From NCBI GenBank assembly GCA_031292355.1, contig JARLHI010000009.1, positions 1 to 64,000 on the forward strand: DNA of 64,000 nucleotides. The letters are read 5' to 3'. The stretch comes from Candidatus Obscuribacterales bacterium. Its GTDB lineage: Bacteria; Cyanobacteriota; Vampirovibrionia; Obscuribacterales; Obscuribacteraceae. This document shows positions 24,949 through 33,338 of the stretch, piece by piece. The stretch's first letter is position 1, and each line of letters opens with the position of its first letter. Made by a program: the position numbers and the translations under genes. The notes under the pieces were generated by a model. That model searched no databases and was not told where the DNA came from. It saw only the letters and a list, made by a program, of their open reading frames with translations.

Positions 24949-27600
24949 TTAGACAGCTGCTTCGGTGACACCAAAGCGTGCAGTCAGGCGCTCGAGTTCA
25001 CGTTCGCGGAAAGACACATTGATGCGCAGATTTTCAAGCATCTGAGCAACCTGTTTGCTTCCTCCGCGAACCGGGTGTGTGGCAATGAAGTCACGCACTT
25101 GCTGTTCGAGATGCGGCTTGCTCAAGGCTGAGAAACTGCCCACCAAGCTGATCATTCCCGTTTCAGAGAGACGACCGACAAGGATATCCCAGTTCTTCTG
25201 CACGAACGCCCATGCCTCTTCCTGAATGTCGCTGTCGAGAAGAGTCGCCAGCACGTTGTGAGCATCCTGCTTTTTAACGACGTCCGTGATGCTGGCTGCA
25301 AGAGTGCGGCGCAGCAAGTTTTCGTCGTCAAAGTAAGCGAGAGCGTAGAGGTAGCGCACCTTTTCCTGCGGGTTTTGGGTGGTGTTATAAAAGCGCAGGA
25401 ACTCCTCATATTGGGCTTCGTCACCCGAGGCAGCAGTGATCCAGACAAGCGACGGAGCGACGTTGTTTGGAACCACCGACTTATCGACGAGATACTGCCG
25501 GAAGAGCGCCTTGCCCTGGTCGGCGACCGCCTGATCGCGAGCCGTACAGCCAAGAGTATTGATCACCTTTCCACGCAGCTGCTTGTCTTGTACGCTTTCG
25601 CCCGGTTGTTCCTGCCAGCCCAAACGCGCGAGCGTCGGGGTCAGCAGTTCGCGAATGAACGCCCGGAACGACGGCTTGTTTGCCTTGGGCAGCACGTCCA
25701 AAAGCGTGCCCATGGAACCGATGATGATGCCCATGACGTTGGGATCGGTTTCGTTGGCGAACTCTTTGATCACGTCATGATAGTCGGTCGAGGAGACCAG
25801 ACCAGCACGCACGCAAGCCCAGGTGTCGGAAACGAGATTGTAACGCTCGCCAATGGAGAGCTCCGAAATCGCCACTTTGCTCGTCAAAGCCGTCTCGTAG
25901 CGGGTCCGATAGAAGCCAGAGCCGCCGGAATTGGCAAGCACCCACTTCACGTCGTTGCCGAGATAAATGCTCTTTTCCTTCGAATCGAGCATCACCCACT
26001 TTTCTTTGACACCGTCGTCGGATTCATAGCGCAGCTTGATTGGCACCATCCACCGACCGGCATTCGACCAGTCGATATCGGCGCTGGGCGAGCTGCAAAC
26101 CATCGCCGATTTGGTGCCTTCTTCGGCCGGTTCGCCGTAGAAGAAACGTCGCTGATTGAGCTTGAGACGGCCGCCTGAACCGCAGTCGCAGCTGCCGACT
26201 GTCACGACCGGATGACCGGGCTGGAAAATCCAGCTCTTCATCATCTCTTCCACCGGCGCCTTTGTCTGGCTACCAATCGCTGACCAGAGGTCGTCATTGA
26301 CAGTGTTTCCATAGAGGTGCTTCTGCAGATAGACCCTGACACCGTCGCGGAAGACGTCATCACCGATAAACTGCTCAAGCTGCCAGAGCACACCCGAGCC
26401 CTTACCATAGGTAATGCCGTCGACCATGCCCAGCGCTTCGGAAGCCTTTTCGACCTCGGCCTGAATGGGACGAGTGGTCATCAGACCATCGGTACGCATG
26501 GCACCAGCACGGCGACCAGCGGCGAAGTCCTCGAACACGTGCCATTCCGGATGAGCGTGAGCAGCCACTTTCATCGAGATGAACGTGGCGAATGCTTCGT
26601 TCAACCAGAGACCGTTCCACCACTTCATTGTGACCAGATTGCCGAACCACGTGTGCACAATTTCGTGCGCCACGGTGATGAAAACCTGCATCATTTCAGC
26701 GATTGTCGCGGTCTTCGGATCGACGAGCAAAGCCGTCTCTCTGAAGATGTTGAGGTTCCAGTTCTCCATGGCGCCGAACGCGAATTCGGGGATGCCGACG
26801 AGATCCAGCTTCTTGCCGGGATACTTGATCTTGAAGAACTCTTCGCACCACTTGATGGTGTACTGAGCCGCTTCCAGAGCGAAGTCCGTGAGCCCTTCTT
26901 TGCCGGGTGTGCAGTAGACCGCCACCTTGACGCCATTGACGACAACAGTTTTGCTTTTGGCGAACGCACCCACCACCATGCCGGTGACGTAGGTGGCCAT
27001 CAATGGCGATTTCTCGAAAGTCGTCTGCTTCTTGCCGTTGGGAAGCAGGTGCGACCTGTACGGGAGTCCGTTGCTGAGAGCGGTGAGCGAAGGATCAGCG
27101 ATGATTGAGATGCTGAACTCTGCTTTGCGGTCGGGCTCGTCGAAAGATGGGAAAGCGCGCCGAGCGTCGGCAGGCTCCATCTGGGTCGAGGCAATTACTT
27201 TCTTTTTGCCATCGACGCCCTTGTACAGGGTGCGATAGAAGCCATGAAGTTTGCCGTTAAGCACGCCCCTGAACTTCAAAGAGAGCTTGTATCGGCCCTT
27301 CTTGATCGTTGTCGGGAAAGTGAAAATCGCGAACTCGTTTTCTTCGTCGAACGTGACTTCGGCCTTGAAAGACCGACCGGACGCGTTCGACAAAACAACG
27401 TTGCTGATTTTCAGCTCAGCGGCATTGATGACGATGGTGGAAGTTGGCTCGAGAACCTTGATGTCCACCGTCTCGCTGCCGGCGAAGGTGTAGGTGGAAA
27501 AGAACGGCTCGAAGCGCAGCCTGTAGTGCAGAGGCACGACGTTTCGGGGTAAGCGGCTGCCAGAAACCTGAACCGCCTCATCGACATGAGTGATACACAT
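24949..27600 (-). CDS. M1 family aminopeptidase (PepN/ERAP-like)
   Basis: Encodes 883 residues. The start at ATG 27600 follows AAGGAG; a TTG five codons upstream lies within that ribosome site and is unlikely to be used. The exopeptidase motif GAMEN is present in FGAMENWN. The zinc site is complete: HEIVH at 312-316 and Glu335 in LWLNEAFATF, the HExxH-x18-E pattern. Beyond about residue 520 come the beta-sandwich and the large helical ERAP1-like C-terminal domain. No signal peptide is present, so this is a cytoplasmic enzyme trimming N-terminal residues from peptides. It is transcribed with its own terminator. Confidence 0.95.
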   Translation of the reverse strand: MCITHVDEAVQVSGSRLPRNVVPLHYRLRFEPFFSTYTFAGSETVDIKVLEPTSTIVINAAELKISNVVLSNASGRSFKAEVTFDEENEFAIFTFPTTIKKGRYKLSLKFRGVLNGKLHGFYRTLYKGVDGKKKVIASTQMEPADARRAFPSFDEPDRKAEFSISIIADPSLTALSNGLPYRSHLLPNGKKQTTFEKSPLMATYVTGMVVGAFAKSKTVVVNGVKVAVYCTPGKEGLTDFALEAAQYTIKWCEEFFKIKYPGKKLDLVGIPEFAFGAMENWNLNIFRETALLVDPKTATIAEMMQVFITVAHEIVHTWFGNLVTMKWWNGLWLNEAFATFISMKVAAHAHPEWHVFEDFAAGRRAGAMRTDGLMTTRPIQAEVEKASEALGMVDGITYGKGSGVLWQLEQFIGDDVFRDGVRVYLQKHLYGNTVNDDLWSAIGSQTKAPVEEMMKSWIFQPGHPVVTVGSCDCGSGGRLKLNQRRFFYGEPAEEGTKSAMVCSSPSADIDWSNAGRWMVPIKLRYESDDGVKEKWVMLDSKEKSIYLGNDVKWVLANSGGSGFYRTRYETALTSKVAISELSIGERYNLVSDTWACVRAGLVSSTDYHDVIKEFANETDPNVMGIIIGSMGTLLDVLPKANKPSFRAFIRELLTPTLARLGWQEQPGESVQDKQLRGKVINTLGCTARDQAVADQGKALFRQYLVDKSVVPNNVAPSLVWITAASGDEAQYEEFLRFYNTTQNPQEKVRYLYALAYFDDENLLRRTLAASITDVVKKQDAHNVLATLLDSDIQEEAWAFVQKNWDILVGRLSETGMISLVGSFSALSKPHLEQQVRDFIATHPVRGGSKQVAQMLENLRINVSFRERELERLTARFGVTEAAV

Positions 27601-27719
27601 TGTTGACTCCTTCAAAAAACGCGCACCACAAGTAGTGGCACGCTGGTTGTTGGACTTGTTTTGAGACGATCAACCGAGGCGGGAGAATTGCTTCTCCCAG
27701 CCCGGTCTTTCATCAAACT

Positions 27720-29528
27720 TCAAGGCAAGTCGTCCCTGATTTGGAGATACTCCTCGATCGACATCAGTCGCCAGGTGGTATCACCATTGAGCAGAAGAAC
27801 GTGCTTGTGGTGCTTGAGAATGCCCGGACGATGTCCGACACTGACGAATGATGTGCCGCGATCTTTGATCATCTCGTACATCAGTTTTTCGTTCGTCACG
27901 TCGAGCGCGCTCGTTGATTCATCCATGACCAGGAACTGCGGTCGATGTAGGTACACGCGTGCAAACGAGAGCAGCTGCTGCTGACCCGGCGAAAGCACGT
28001 TCGACCACTGACATTCGGCATCGAGCCCACCTTCGCGGGCGTAGATGTTCGAAAGTCCCACCCGATCCAGCGCCTGTTTCAGCTGGAGGTCTGAAAAACT
28101 GCTGTCTGGATAGGGAAAGAGCAACTGCTCGCGCAGTGTGCCAAGAGTCATGTAGGCCTTCTGCGGCAAAAAGAGCATTGTTTTCAAGTCGGGCTGAACG
28201 AGTCGACCTTCGCCCTGATTCCACAAGCCGGCGATTGCACGCACCACCGAGCTTTTGCCACTGCCCGATGGTCCGACAATGACGGTTCCTTCGCCGAGCA
28301 CCATCTCCACCGATAGGTCTTTGACGATGGTAAGCCTGCGGTCGGGAGTGAGTAGCGTGACATGTTCGAGACGCAGATTATTGCCAGGTACAGTCTGGAT
28401 TGTAGACTCCTGAGTGGACTCAGGCTTTTTGTGAATTATCTCGTAAAATCCGCCCAGACGATTGGTGACCGCGATGAACGAAGCGAGTCCATCGAAAGCA
28501 CCGACAATCAAAGTGAGAGCTCCGAGAATTTCACTGAACGCCGTATCCGCTTGGCCGATAGCACCGTATTTGATGGTGTCAGCAAAATACAGAGGCGCCA
28601 TGATGATCGACGGTATGAGCACCACCATATAGTTGAAGCCATTGGTGAAGAAGCCCAGGTTACGCGACCAGCCGATGATCAAGTTGTAGTTTTTGACTGT
28701 GTCGAGGAAGCTCCTCAGGATGTGCTTATACTCGAGCTTTTCACCCTGATACAGAGCAATTGACTCAGCATTGGCGCGAACGTTGATCAGGTCAAAGCGA
28801 ACGTTTGCTTCCTTCTTGCGCTGCAAGAAATTGAGGTAAGGAAGCTTGCGTCCGATGAGGAGCGTCATCGGCGTACCAAAGCAAAGCGGGTAAATGATTG
28901 CTGCCCAGAACAGTCCGTGCGATACAGTGAATCCCGGTATAGTCATACCGAAAATCACAAAGCCTTCGAAGACATACACGGGTGCGAGGTTGTAGAGAAT
29001 CGTGAGGAATGAATAGAGTGTCACTCCCGCTCCCAGGATGGCCAGAAGCCAGCTGAGCGCCTGGGTTGTGAATGAGTCCACGTCGTTCGTGATGCGTTCG
29101 TCCGGGTTATCGACATTGTTCAACATGTTGATGTTGAAGAATGCGCGATTGGCCATGTACAACGCAAGAAAATCCTTCGTCATCCAGGTGCGCCATGAAA
29201 GCGCCAGTTTGGATCTGAAGAACGAATGTAAGGTGACCACGAAAATGCCGATGACGAACATCTTCATGTAAGCAAAGCACAGCACATAGAAGCCGCTGAC
29301 GTCTTTGCCTTGCATGGCAGTTTCCCAGTCGTTGGCGATAAAGCTGATTTTGACATTCAGCTTATTGACACCCCAGACCAGGCCGATAACGAGAGCAAGC
29401 ATGCCGAGCGCTTTCCATTTGTCGGAAGAGAGCCAGTAAAGCTTGCCAATCATCACCAGGCGACGCCAGAAAGCCTTGTTCGAATTGGCGTCGCTTGGTG
29501 GAGGTAGGGTGAGGTTGTTTGCGGTCAT
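27720..29528 (-). CDS. ABC transporter, fused permease and ATPase (ABCD/BacA-like)
   Basis: Encodes 602 residues from ATG 29528 (AAGGA upstream); the frame is open further but family similarity begins after KAFWRRLVMIGKLYW. The N-terminal six-helix domain includes SWRTWMTKDFLALYMANRAF and NPDERITNDVDSF, the pattern of SbmA/BacA and the peroxisomal ABCD transporters. The ATPase domain has Walker A IVGPSGSGKSS, a signature reading LSPGQQQLLSFAR, Walker B FLVMDESTSALD and the H-loop SVGHRP. Relatives import antimicrobial peptides, B12 or fatty acyl compounds; the substrate here is unknown. It lies 119 bp upstream of the aminopeptidase on the same strand, so a peptide-related role is possible but unproven. 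Confidence 0.9.
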   Translation of the reverse strand: MTANNLTLPPPSDANSNKAFWRRLVMIGKLYWLSSDKWKALGMLALVIGLVWGVNKLNVKISFIANDWETAMQGKDVSGFYVLCFAYMKMFVIGIFVVTLHSFFRSKLALSWRTWMTKDFLALYMANRAFFNINMLNNVDNPDERITNDVDSFTTQALSWLLAILGAGVTLYSFLTILYNLAPVYVFEGFVIFGMTIPGFTVSHGLFWAAIIYPLCFGTPMTLLIGRKLPYLNFLQRKKEANVRFDLINVRANAESIALYQGEKLEYKHILRSFLDTVKNYNLIIGWSRNLGFFTNGFNYMVVLIPSIIMAPLYFADTIKYGAIGQADTAFSEILGALTLIVGAFDGLASFIAVTNRLGGFYEIIHKKPESTQESTIQTVPGNNLRLEHVTLLTPDRRLTIVKDLSVEMVLGEGTVIVGPSGSGKSSVVRAIAGLWNQGEGRLVQPDLKTMLFLPQKAYMTLGTLREQLLFPYPDSSFSDLQLKQALDRVGLSNIYAREGGLDAECQWSNVLSPGQQQLLSFARVYLHRPQFLVMDESTSALDVTNEKLMYEMIKDRGTSFVSVGHRPGILKHHKHVLLLNGDTTWRLMSIEEYLQIRDDLP

Positions 29529-29950
29529 GACGATGGTCCTTGGATGACCAGGCGGAGCTGCCACTGTGACTAGAGTTAGTCCCGTGGCTTTGCCTTGGAT
29601 TGTTAATAGAAGTGCAAAGCGCACGAAGGAGTTGGAGTCGTTGACAGCGCAGCGCTACCGCTTCTTTGAGTGGACTCCAGAAAGCAGTTTCTGTCCGAAT
29701 AAATGACTATGGAGATGGTTTAAACGAAGGTTTTAAAGAAATCTTTTCCAACAAATTATTTAAGGGCACAATGCAACCTGAGCCTAACCAAATGGCGAGG
29801 CTCATTACACTTGAGAGTTATTTAGCCAAATTATTCGGGCGCATCAGCGTTTATCGCCGGAGCGTCAACGCCGTACCTGCGAATTGCTTGGCAACGACTG
29901 CGCTTGAATGTATTGAGCAAACTTCGCTAGCCGCGCAATTGATGTTGGCT
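29529..29950. other. 422-bp gap upstream of the ABC transporter
   Basis: No convincing gene. A rightward frame (29666-30022) has no ribosome site at its start and runs antisense into the 3-hydroxybutyrate dehydrogenase gene, so it is not called. The transporter promoter should lie in the right half of the first 100 bases. The sequence changes from G/C-rich to A/T-rich near 29700. Confidence 0.45.
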
Positions 29951-30733
29951 CTAACGGGAGACCCAACCGCCGTCAATAGGCATAGAAAGACCAGTGATAT
30001 TGCGTGCTGCATCACTTGCTAGAAACACGCACAACTGGCCGATTTCGCTTGGTTCAACGAAGCGCTTGCTGGGCTGCTTTTCGCTGAGCAAATCAATTGC
30101 AGATTGTTCAACTGTCGTCTGATTGTTCTGCGCCAGCGCAACGATTTGCGCCTCGACAAGTGCAGTTCGCACCCAACCAGGACAGATAGCATTGCACGTG
30201 ATACCACTTTCAGCGGTTTCCAGTGCCACCACTTTTGTCAATCCGACCACTCCGTGCTTAGCTGCTACATAGGCCGCTTTATTGACCGAGCCTACTAAGC
30301 CATGGACCGAAGCCACGTTGATGATGCGTCCCCAGTTTTTCTTTTTCATTTCAGGCAATGCTGCCTTGATGGCATGAAAATTCGATGACAAATTAATGGC
30401 CATGATGGCATCCCATTTCGCTTCGGGAAACTCATCGACTGGCGCTGTATGCTGGATGCCAGCATTGTTGACAAGAATGTCGACACTACCAAACTCACGG
30501 ACAGCATAGGCAACCATCTGGGCAATTTCTTCCGGCTTGGACATATCGGCTGGATGATAGCCAGCTTTGATCTTGAATGTGGATTCGATTTTCTGGCGCA
30601 CAGCTTCAATAGCAGCGGCCTCTCCTAGTCCATTCAAAACAACAGCGCACCCGGCGCCAGCAAGCGCCTCTGCTATGGCCAGTCCGATGCCGCTGGTCGA
30701 ACCTGTAATAACCGCCGTGCGTCCCTTTAGCAT
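29951..30733 (-). CDS. bdhA: 3-hydroxybutyrate dehydrogenase (SDR family)
   Basis: Encodes 260 residues of the short-chain dehydrogenase fold. The NAD-binding TGSTSGIG is near the N-terminus, NNAG follows in ILVNNAGIQHTAPVDEFP, and the catalytic Ser/Tyr/Lys lie in NVASVHGLVGSVNKAAYVAAKHGVVGL. The segments GIQHTAPVDEFPEAKWDAI and SVHGLVGS are characteristic of D-3-hydroxybutyrate dehydrogenase, which oxidises 3-hydroxybutyrate to acetoacetate during polyhydroxybutyrate or ketone-body use. GGAG precedes the ATG. No polyhydroxyalkanoate synthase or depolymerase gene is in view. More A/T-rich than the blocks on either side. Confidence 0.9.
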   Translation of the reverse strand: MLKGRTAVITGSTSGIGLAIAEALAGAGCAVVLNGLGEAAAIEAVRQKIESTFKIKAGYHPADMSKPEEIAQMVAYAVREFGSVDILVNNAGIQHTAPVDEFPEAKWDAIMAINLSSNFHAIKAALPEMKKKNWGRIINVASVHGLVGSVNKAAYVAAKHGVVGLTKVVALETAESGITCNAICPGWVRTALVEAQIVALAQNNQTTVEQSAIDLLSEKQPSKRFVEPSEIGQLCVFLASDAARNITGLSMPIDGGWVSR

Positions 30734-30836
30734 TGCAAATCTCCGTGTCGAAAGAACACCGAGGATAGCAGCTTGTGTGACCGGTGGACAACTGCGTCCC
30801 GAAAAACCGGAACGCAGTTGCTTTACTCACCGAAAC

Positions 30837-31148
30837 TTAACGGCAGATGTCGCGATCGCCGACGTAGTAGCCGTCACGATACACGTGCACCCGCTGCCAG
30901 TAGCAGGGACGGGGCGCAGGCGGAGCGTAGTAACCACCTTGACGGTAAGTCTGCTGGTCGCCGATGATGCCGCCTTCGGCTGCGCCGAGTGCGCCTCCGA
31001 CGACAGCTCCGCGGGGACCGCCAAGAACTCCACCGACGATTGCTCCTCCTACAGCACCGACAGTGCCGTACTGTTGACCGAGAGGAGTGGCGCAACCGCT
31101 AAGCAATGCAGCTGCAGCCAGGAGCACAAGAACGATTTTGGAACGCAT
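30837..31148 (-). CDS. Glycine-zipper lipoprotein
   Basis: Encodes 103 residues with a lipoprotein signal ending in the lipobox LLSGC (Cys20). The mature protein has a glycine-zipper region (VGAVGGAIVGGVLGGPRGAVVGGALGAAEGG, spaced Gly residues) like the 17-kDa surface antigen family, able to insert in a membrane as a paired helix. A Tyr/Pro-rich C-terminus (YYAPPAPRPCYWQRVHVYRDG) follows. Strong GGAG ribosome site. Role presumably in the outer membrane or envelope; the precise function is not known for most such proteins. Confidence 0.85.
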   Translation of the reverse strand: MRSKIVLVLLAAAALLSGCATPLGQQYGTVGAVGGAIVGGVLGGPRGAVVGGALGAAEGGIIGDQQTYRQGGYYAPPAPRPCYWQRVHVYRDGYYVGDRDICR

Positions 31149-31226
31149 TTACTTCTCCAGAAAAAATTTTGCCAGCCGGCGAAATGCCGACCAGTTTTCA
31201 CAGTGAGCTAGCAGGCAAGCACTTAA

Positions 31227-31571
31227 TCAGCGCTTGACCGGCTGCTCCTCTTCATCATGACGCCCCGGACGCGGGGGTGCCGGTGGCTCAGGACGAGGCG
31301 CCGGTGGACGAACCTGACCAGGACCGTGGTCCGCTCCGTGTCCACCGCGATCGGGGTCCGGACGTCCTCTGTCTGGACCGGGCGGGCGACCATGGTCAGG
31401 GTCGTGACCGCGATAGCAGCCCAAAATATAGTCGTGGCAAGGATCGACGATCACCACAGGTGGTGCGCCATATGGAGGGGGACCGTCGTAAGGCGGTGCG
31501 ACAGCACAAGCTCCGAGCACACTGACGATTCCGAGCGCCAGCAATGCTCGCAGCAAGCTTGACTTTCTCAT
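31227..31571 (-). CDS. Proline/glycine/histidine-rich lipoprotein
   Basis: The start at ATG 31571 (GGAG six bases upstream) gives 114 residues; the frame is open further but that part overlaps the neighbouring gene. A lipoprotein signal (MRKSSLLRALLALGIVSVLG) ends at a lipobox cysteine (GAC). The mature part is low complexity: PYDGPPPYGAPP, then DPDHGRPPGPDRGRPDPDRG, an extended polar sequence likely unstructured. It follows the ParB-like gene and precedes the glycine-zipper lipoprotein on the same strand. Probably cell-envelope; function unknown. Confidence 0.75.
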   Translation of the reverse strand: MRKSSLLRALLALGIVSVLGACAVAPPYDGPPPYGAPPVVIVDPCHDYILGCYRGHDPDHGRPPGPDRGRPDPDRGGHGADHGPGQVRPPAPRPEPPAPPRPGRHDEEEQPVKR

Positions 31572-31650
31572 AACAAACTCCAGCAATAAAATTTGAAAAA
31601 ACGCACCGAAATCAAAGAGGTGTTTCTCTTTGCTCCCGGTGCGCCGACTT

Positions 31651-32010
31651 TTAGGAACCGACAATGATCGCTTCGATGAAGGTCATGTCGGCGAGTTTGG
31701 CGGCAATAACGCGATGACGACCGTCTTCGACGTTATATCCACCAGAGACGCGTCCGCGCAAAACGACGCGCACCATCTCTTTGCCGTCCTCAAATTGCAC
31801 ACGCATCGCCTCGATTTGCCCGTAGTCGCGAGCGAGGAGATGTTGGACAACGTTATCGGCGATATGGCACTCGCTCAGGGCGACCCAAACAGTGTCTTCG
31901 CGATTGAGGCTCTTTTTGCTTTTGGCGGATTGAAAACGACCCGCGCGGCTAAATTTATCCGAATTGCTGTCGAAGCGATCCAGATCGTTGGACTTCCAGG
32001 ACTTGCCCAT
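31651..32010 (-). CDS. ParB/Srx-like domain protein
   Basis: Encodes 119 residues. The C-terminal half, ending in YNVEDGRHRVIAAKLADM then TFIEAIIVGS, matches the ParB N-terminal-like (ParB/sulfiredoxin) fold, where D-G-x-H-R forms the nucleotide-binding motif. Upstream is a basic, Ser-rich segment (residues 1-35). Members of this fold bind or hydrolyse CTP or ATP; a stand-alone domain of this size is more typical of plasmids and phages than of chromosome partitioning. No DNA-binding helix-turn-helix or ParA gene is present. The leader is unusually structured (separate entry). Confidence 0.7.
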   Translation of the reverse strand: MGKSWKSNDLDRFDSNSDKFSRAGRFQSAKSKKSLNREDTVWVALSECHIADNVVQHLLARDYGQIEAMRVQFEDGKEMVRVVLRGRVSGGYNVEDGRHRVIAAKLADMTFIEAIIVGS

Positions 32011-32106
32011 GATGACTCCCTAGGGAGCATCAGGCGCAAGCGGCGATTTTCAACCGGGATTGGTTGAACGATCAATTGGCATGCGCCTGAGCCCTCATAG
32101 CGTCAT
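32011..32106 (-). promoter_or_regulatory. Structured leader of the ParB-like gene with three-codon ORF
   Basis: Read on the minus strand: a near-perfect AAGGAGG site is followed by a three-codon ORF (ATG ACG CTA TGA, 32106-32095). Then come paired arms TCAGGCGCA (minus 32090-32082) and TGCGCCTGA (minus 32038-32030) enclosing a smaller hairpin (TTCAACC/GGTTGAA). Finally the perfect palindrome CTCCCTAGGGAG (32016-32027) contains the gene's own GGGAG ribosome site, five bases from the ATG. The arrangement could hide or expose the ribosome site and suggests translational control. Confidence 0.5.
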
Positions 32107-33028
32107 GGGAACCTCCTTGGTTGTGAGTTTCATGGTCTCTCCTGCTGTTGCAGAATGCCATTCCTGGGTTCATCGATATCAAACCTGGACAAACGCACAA
32201 CGCGATTAGACATACGGTTTTCCACGTCTTCTTGTGAAAGAGGTGTTTAGCTGTGTGTTTAAGTCGCGTGGGTATTAGTTTGTTTGTTTAAAGAAAGAAT
32301 GATGAATCAAGAATATGCAGCCCAAACATCTCAAATACTTGAGTACGAAGTCAAGGGAAATGCTGGGCTAAAGCGCCGATCGGTCAGGCTCTAAGGTTTT
32401 GATGAAAAACGAATCAGCTTTGCGGGGATGGCAAGTGCTCGCGTGAGTTGAATGATAGATCTGACTCTTGTCTTGACAAGTGTCTACTGGTTGAGCTATT
32501 TTTGAGCAATCACTGGTCCAGGGTTTGATACCGCCCAAGACACCAACTCAAAATTCTGAAAGCACTATATAAGGTATCAGTAGTTTGACGGACTTTTATT
32601 CGAATGCCTGCTAGTCGATAGCGCTTGGATGGGTTGGGGTGCGTTGCTGGGCTGGTGAATGCATATACCGGTTATATATTAGACTGATTCGCAATGCGAG
32701 ATTGTGAGAACGATTTCAGTGCGTATATCTTATGGATGTTAGAGACCGCTTAGATTGAGCTTCATAATGCGAAATCATGTAAAGCCTTAACTGTTGCTGG
32801 TTTCGGACTTTTTTTGATTTGTGTATGTGCAACCATATAAGGTGCCATCTCTTTTCTATATTTTATGCGTCGAAGTATTATCGGAAGGATATACGACTTT
32901 TCGTGTCATTCGTTAAGCGCCCACAGGTTGCCATTCTCGGGGTGCGGCGAGCCTGACAACGTACACCACAGATAGTGCTCGTTTCATGTTAATTCTAAAC
33001 CTGCGCGATCCGCGCGAGCTTTTAAGAT

Positions 33029-33048
33029 GCCCGTATATTCGGGCTTTT
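33029..33048 (+). terminator. Terminator upstream of nrdJ, no gene before it
   Basis: GCCCG (33029-33033) and CGGGC (33040-33044) form a five-base stem with a six-base loop followed by TTTTCGGCTTTTT. There is no protein gene ahead on this strand for more than 1 kb, so the transcript it ends is unexplained. Confidence 0.6.
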
Positions 33049-33227
33049 CGGCTTTTTGTCCTTTTTGACCCGGACAAAAGATCTATTGCAGTGAAGCCCC
33101 ACCGGTAGTATGTTATTCACAACGAAATGTTGTGGAGTTTATCTCCAGACCAACTGAAATAAATTGCTCTTGCAAGTGATCGCTCGCGGTATCGGCGTGC
33201 GATTGCCCGAATCGATGTTGCTTATAA

Positions 33228-33294
33228 AGCCCTTCAAATGAAGGGCTAGATGTTCTTTGTCTTGCCTTTTTCTTCTCTCTCTCTCTCTCTCTCT
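33228..33294 (+). repeat. Hairpin plus (CT)10 repeat in the nrdJ leader
   Basis: A perfect 9-bp hairpin (AGCCCTTCA 33228-33236, TGAAGGGCT 33239-33247) is followed by a T-rich stretch and a run of ten CT dinucleotides (33275-33294), 44 bp before the nrdJ ATG. Such dinucleotide runs can change length by slippage. The hairpin with the T-rich run could act as an attenuator. Confidence 0.6.
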
Positions 33295-33338
33295 TCACTT
33301 CACACCACACAAAACCAAATATCTGGAAAGGATATTCA

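Larger units (their letters stand above)
32107..33338. other. 1.2-kb gap upstream of nrdJ
   Basis: No protein gene seen on either strand. From about 32990 it holds several hairpins: GCGCG-ATC-CGCGC near 33003-33015, a terminator at 33029-33048, TTTTGTCC/GGACAAAA near 33053-33080, and AGCCCTTCA/TGAAGGGCT at 33228-33247, then a (CT)10 run. A rightward untranslated RNA ending at 33048 is possible. The rest is A/T-rich without clear structure. I looked for a cobalamin riboswitch and did not find its core motifs. Confidence 0.45.

Noticed and set aside
25258..27108. Two long plus-strand open frames (306 and 263 residues)
   Set aside because: Both are antisense to the M1 aminopeptidase gene, which has GAMEN and HExxH-x18-E in frame.
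29666..30022. 118-residue plus-strand open frame
   Set aside because: No ribosome site, low protein-like quality, and its end is antisense to 3-hydroxybutyrate dehydrogenase.
32107..33338. Cobalamin riboswitch before nrdJ
   Set aside because: Expected from the enzyme's cofactor, but I could not find the conserved core segments by eye; a covariance-model search would decide.
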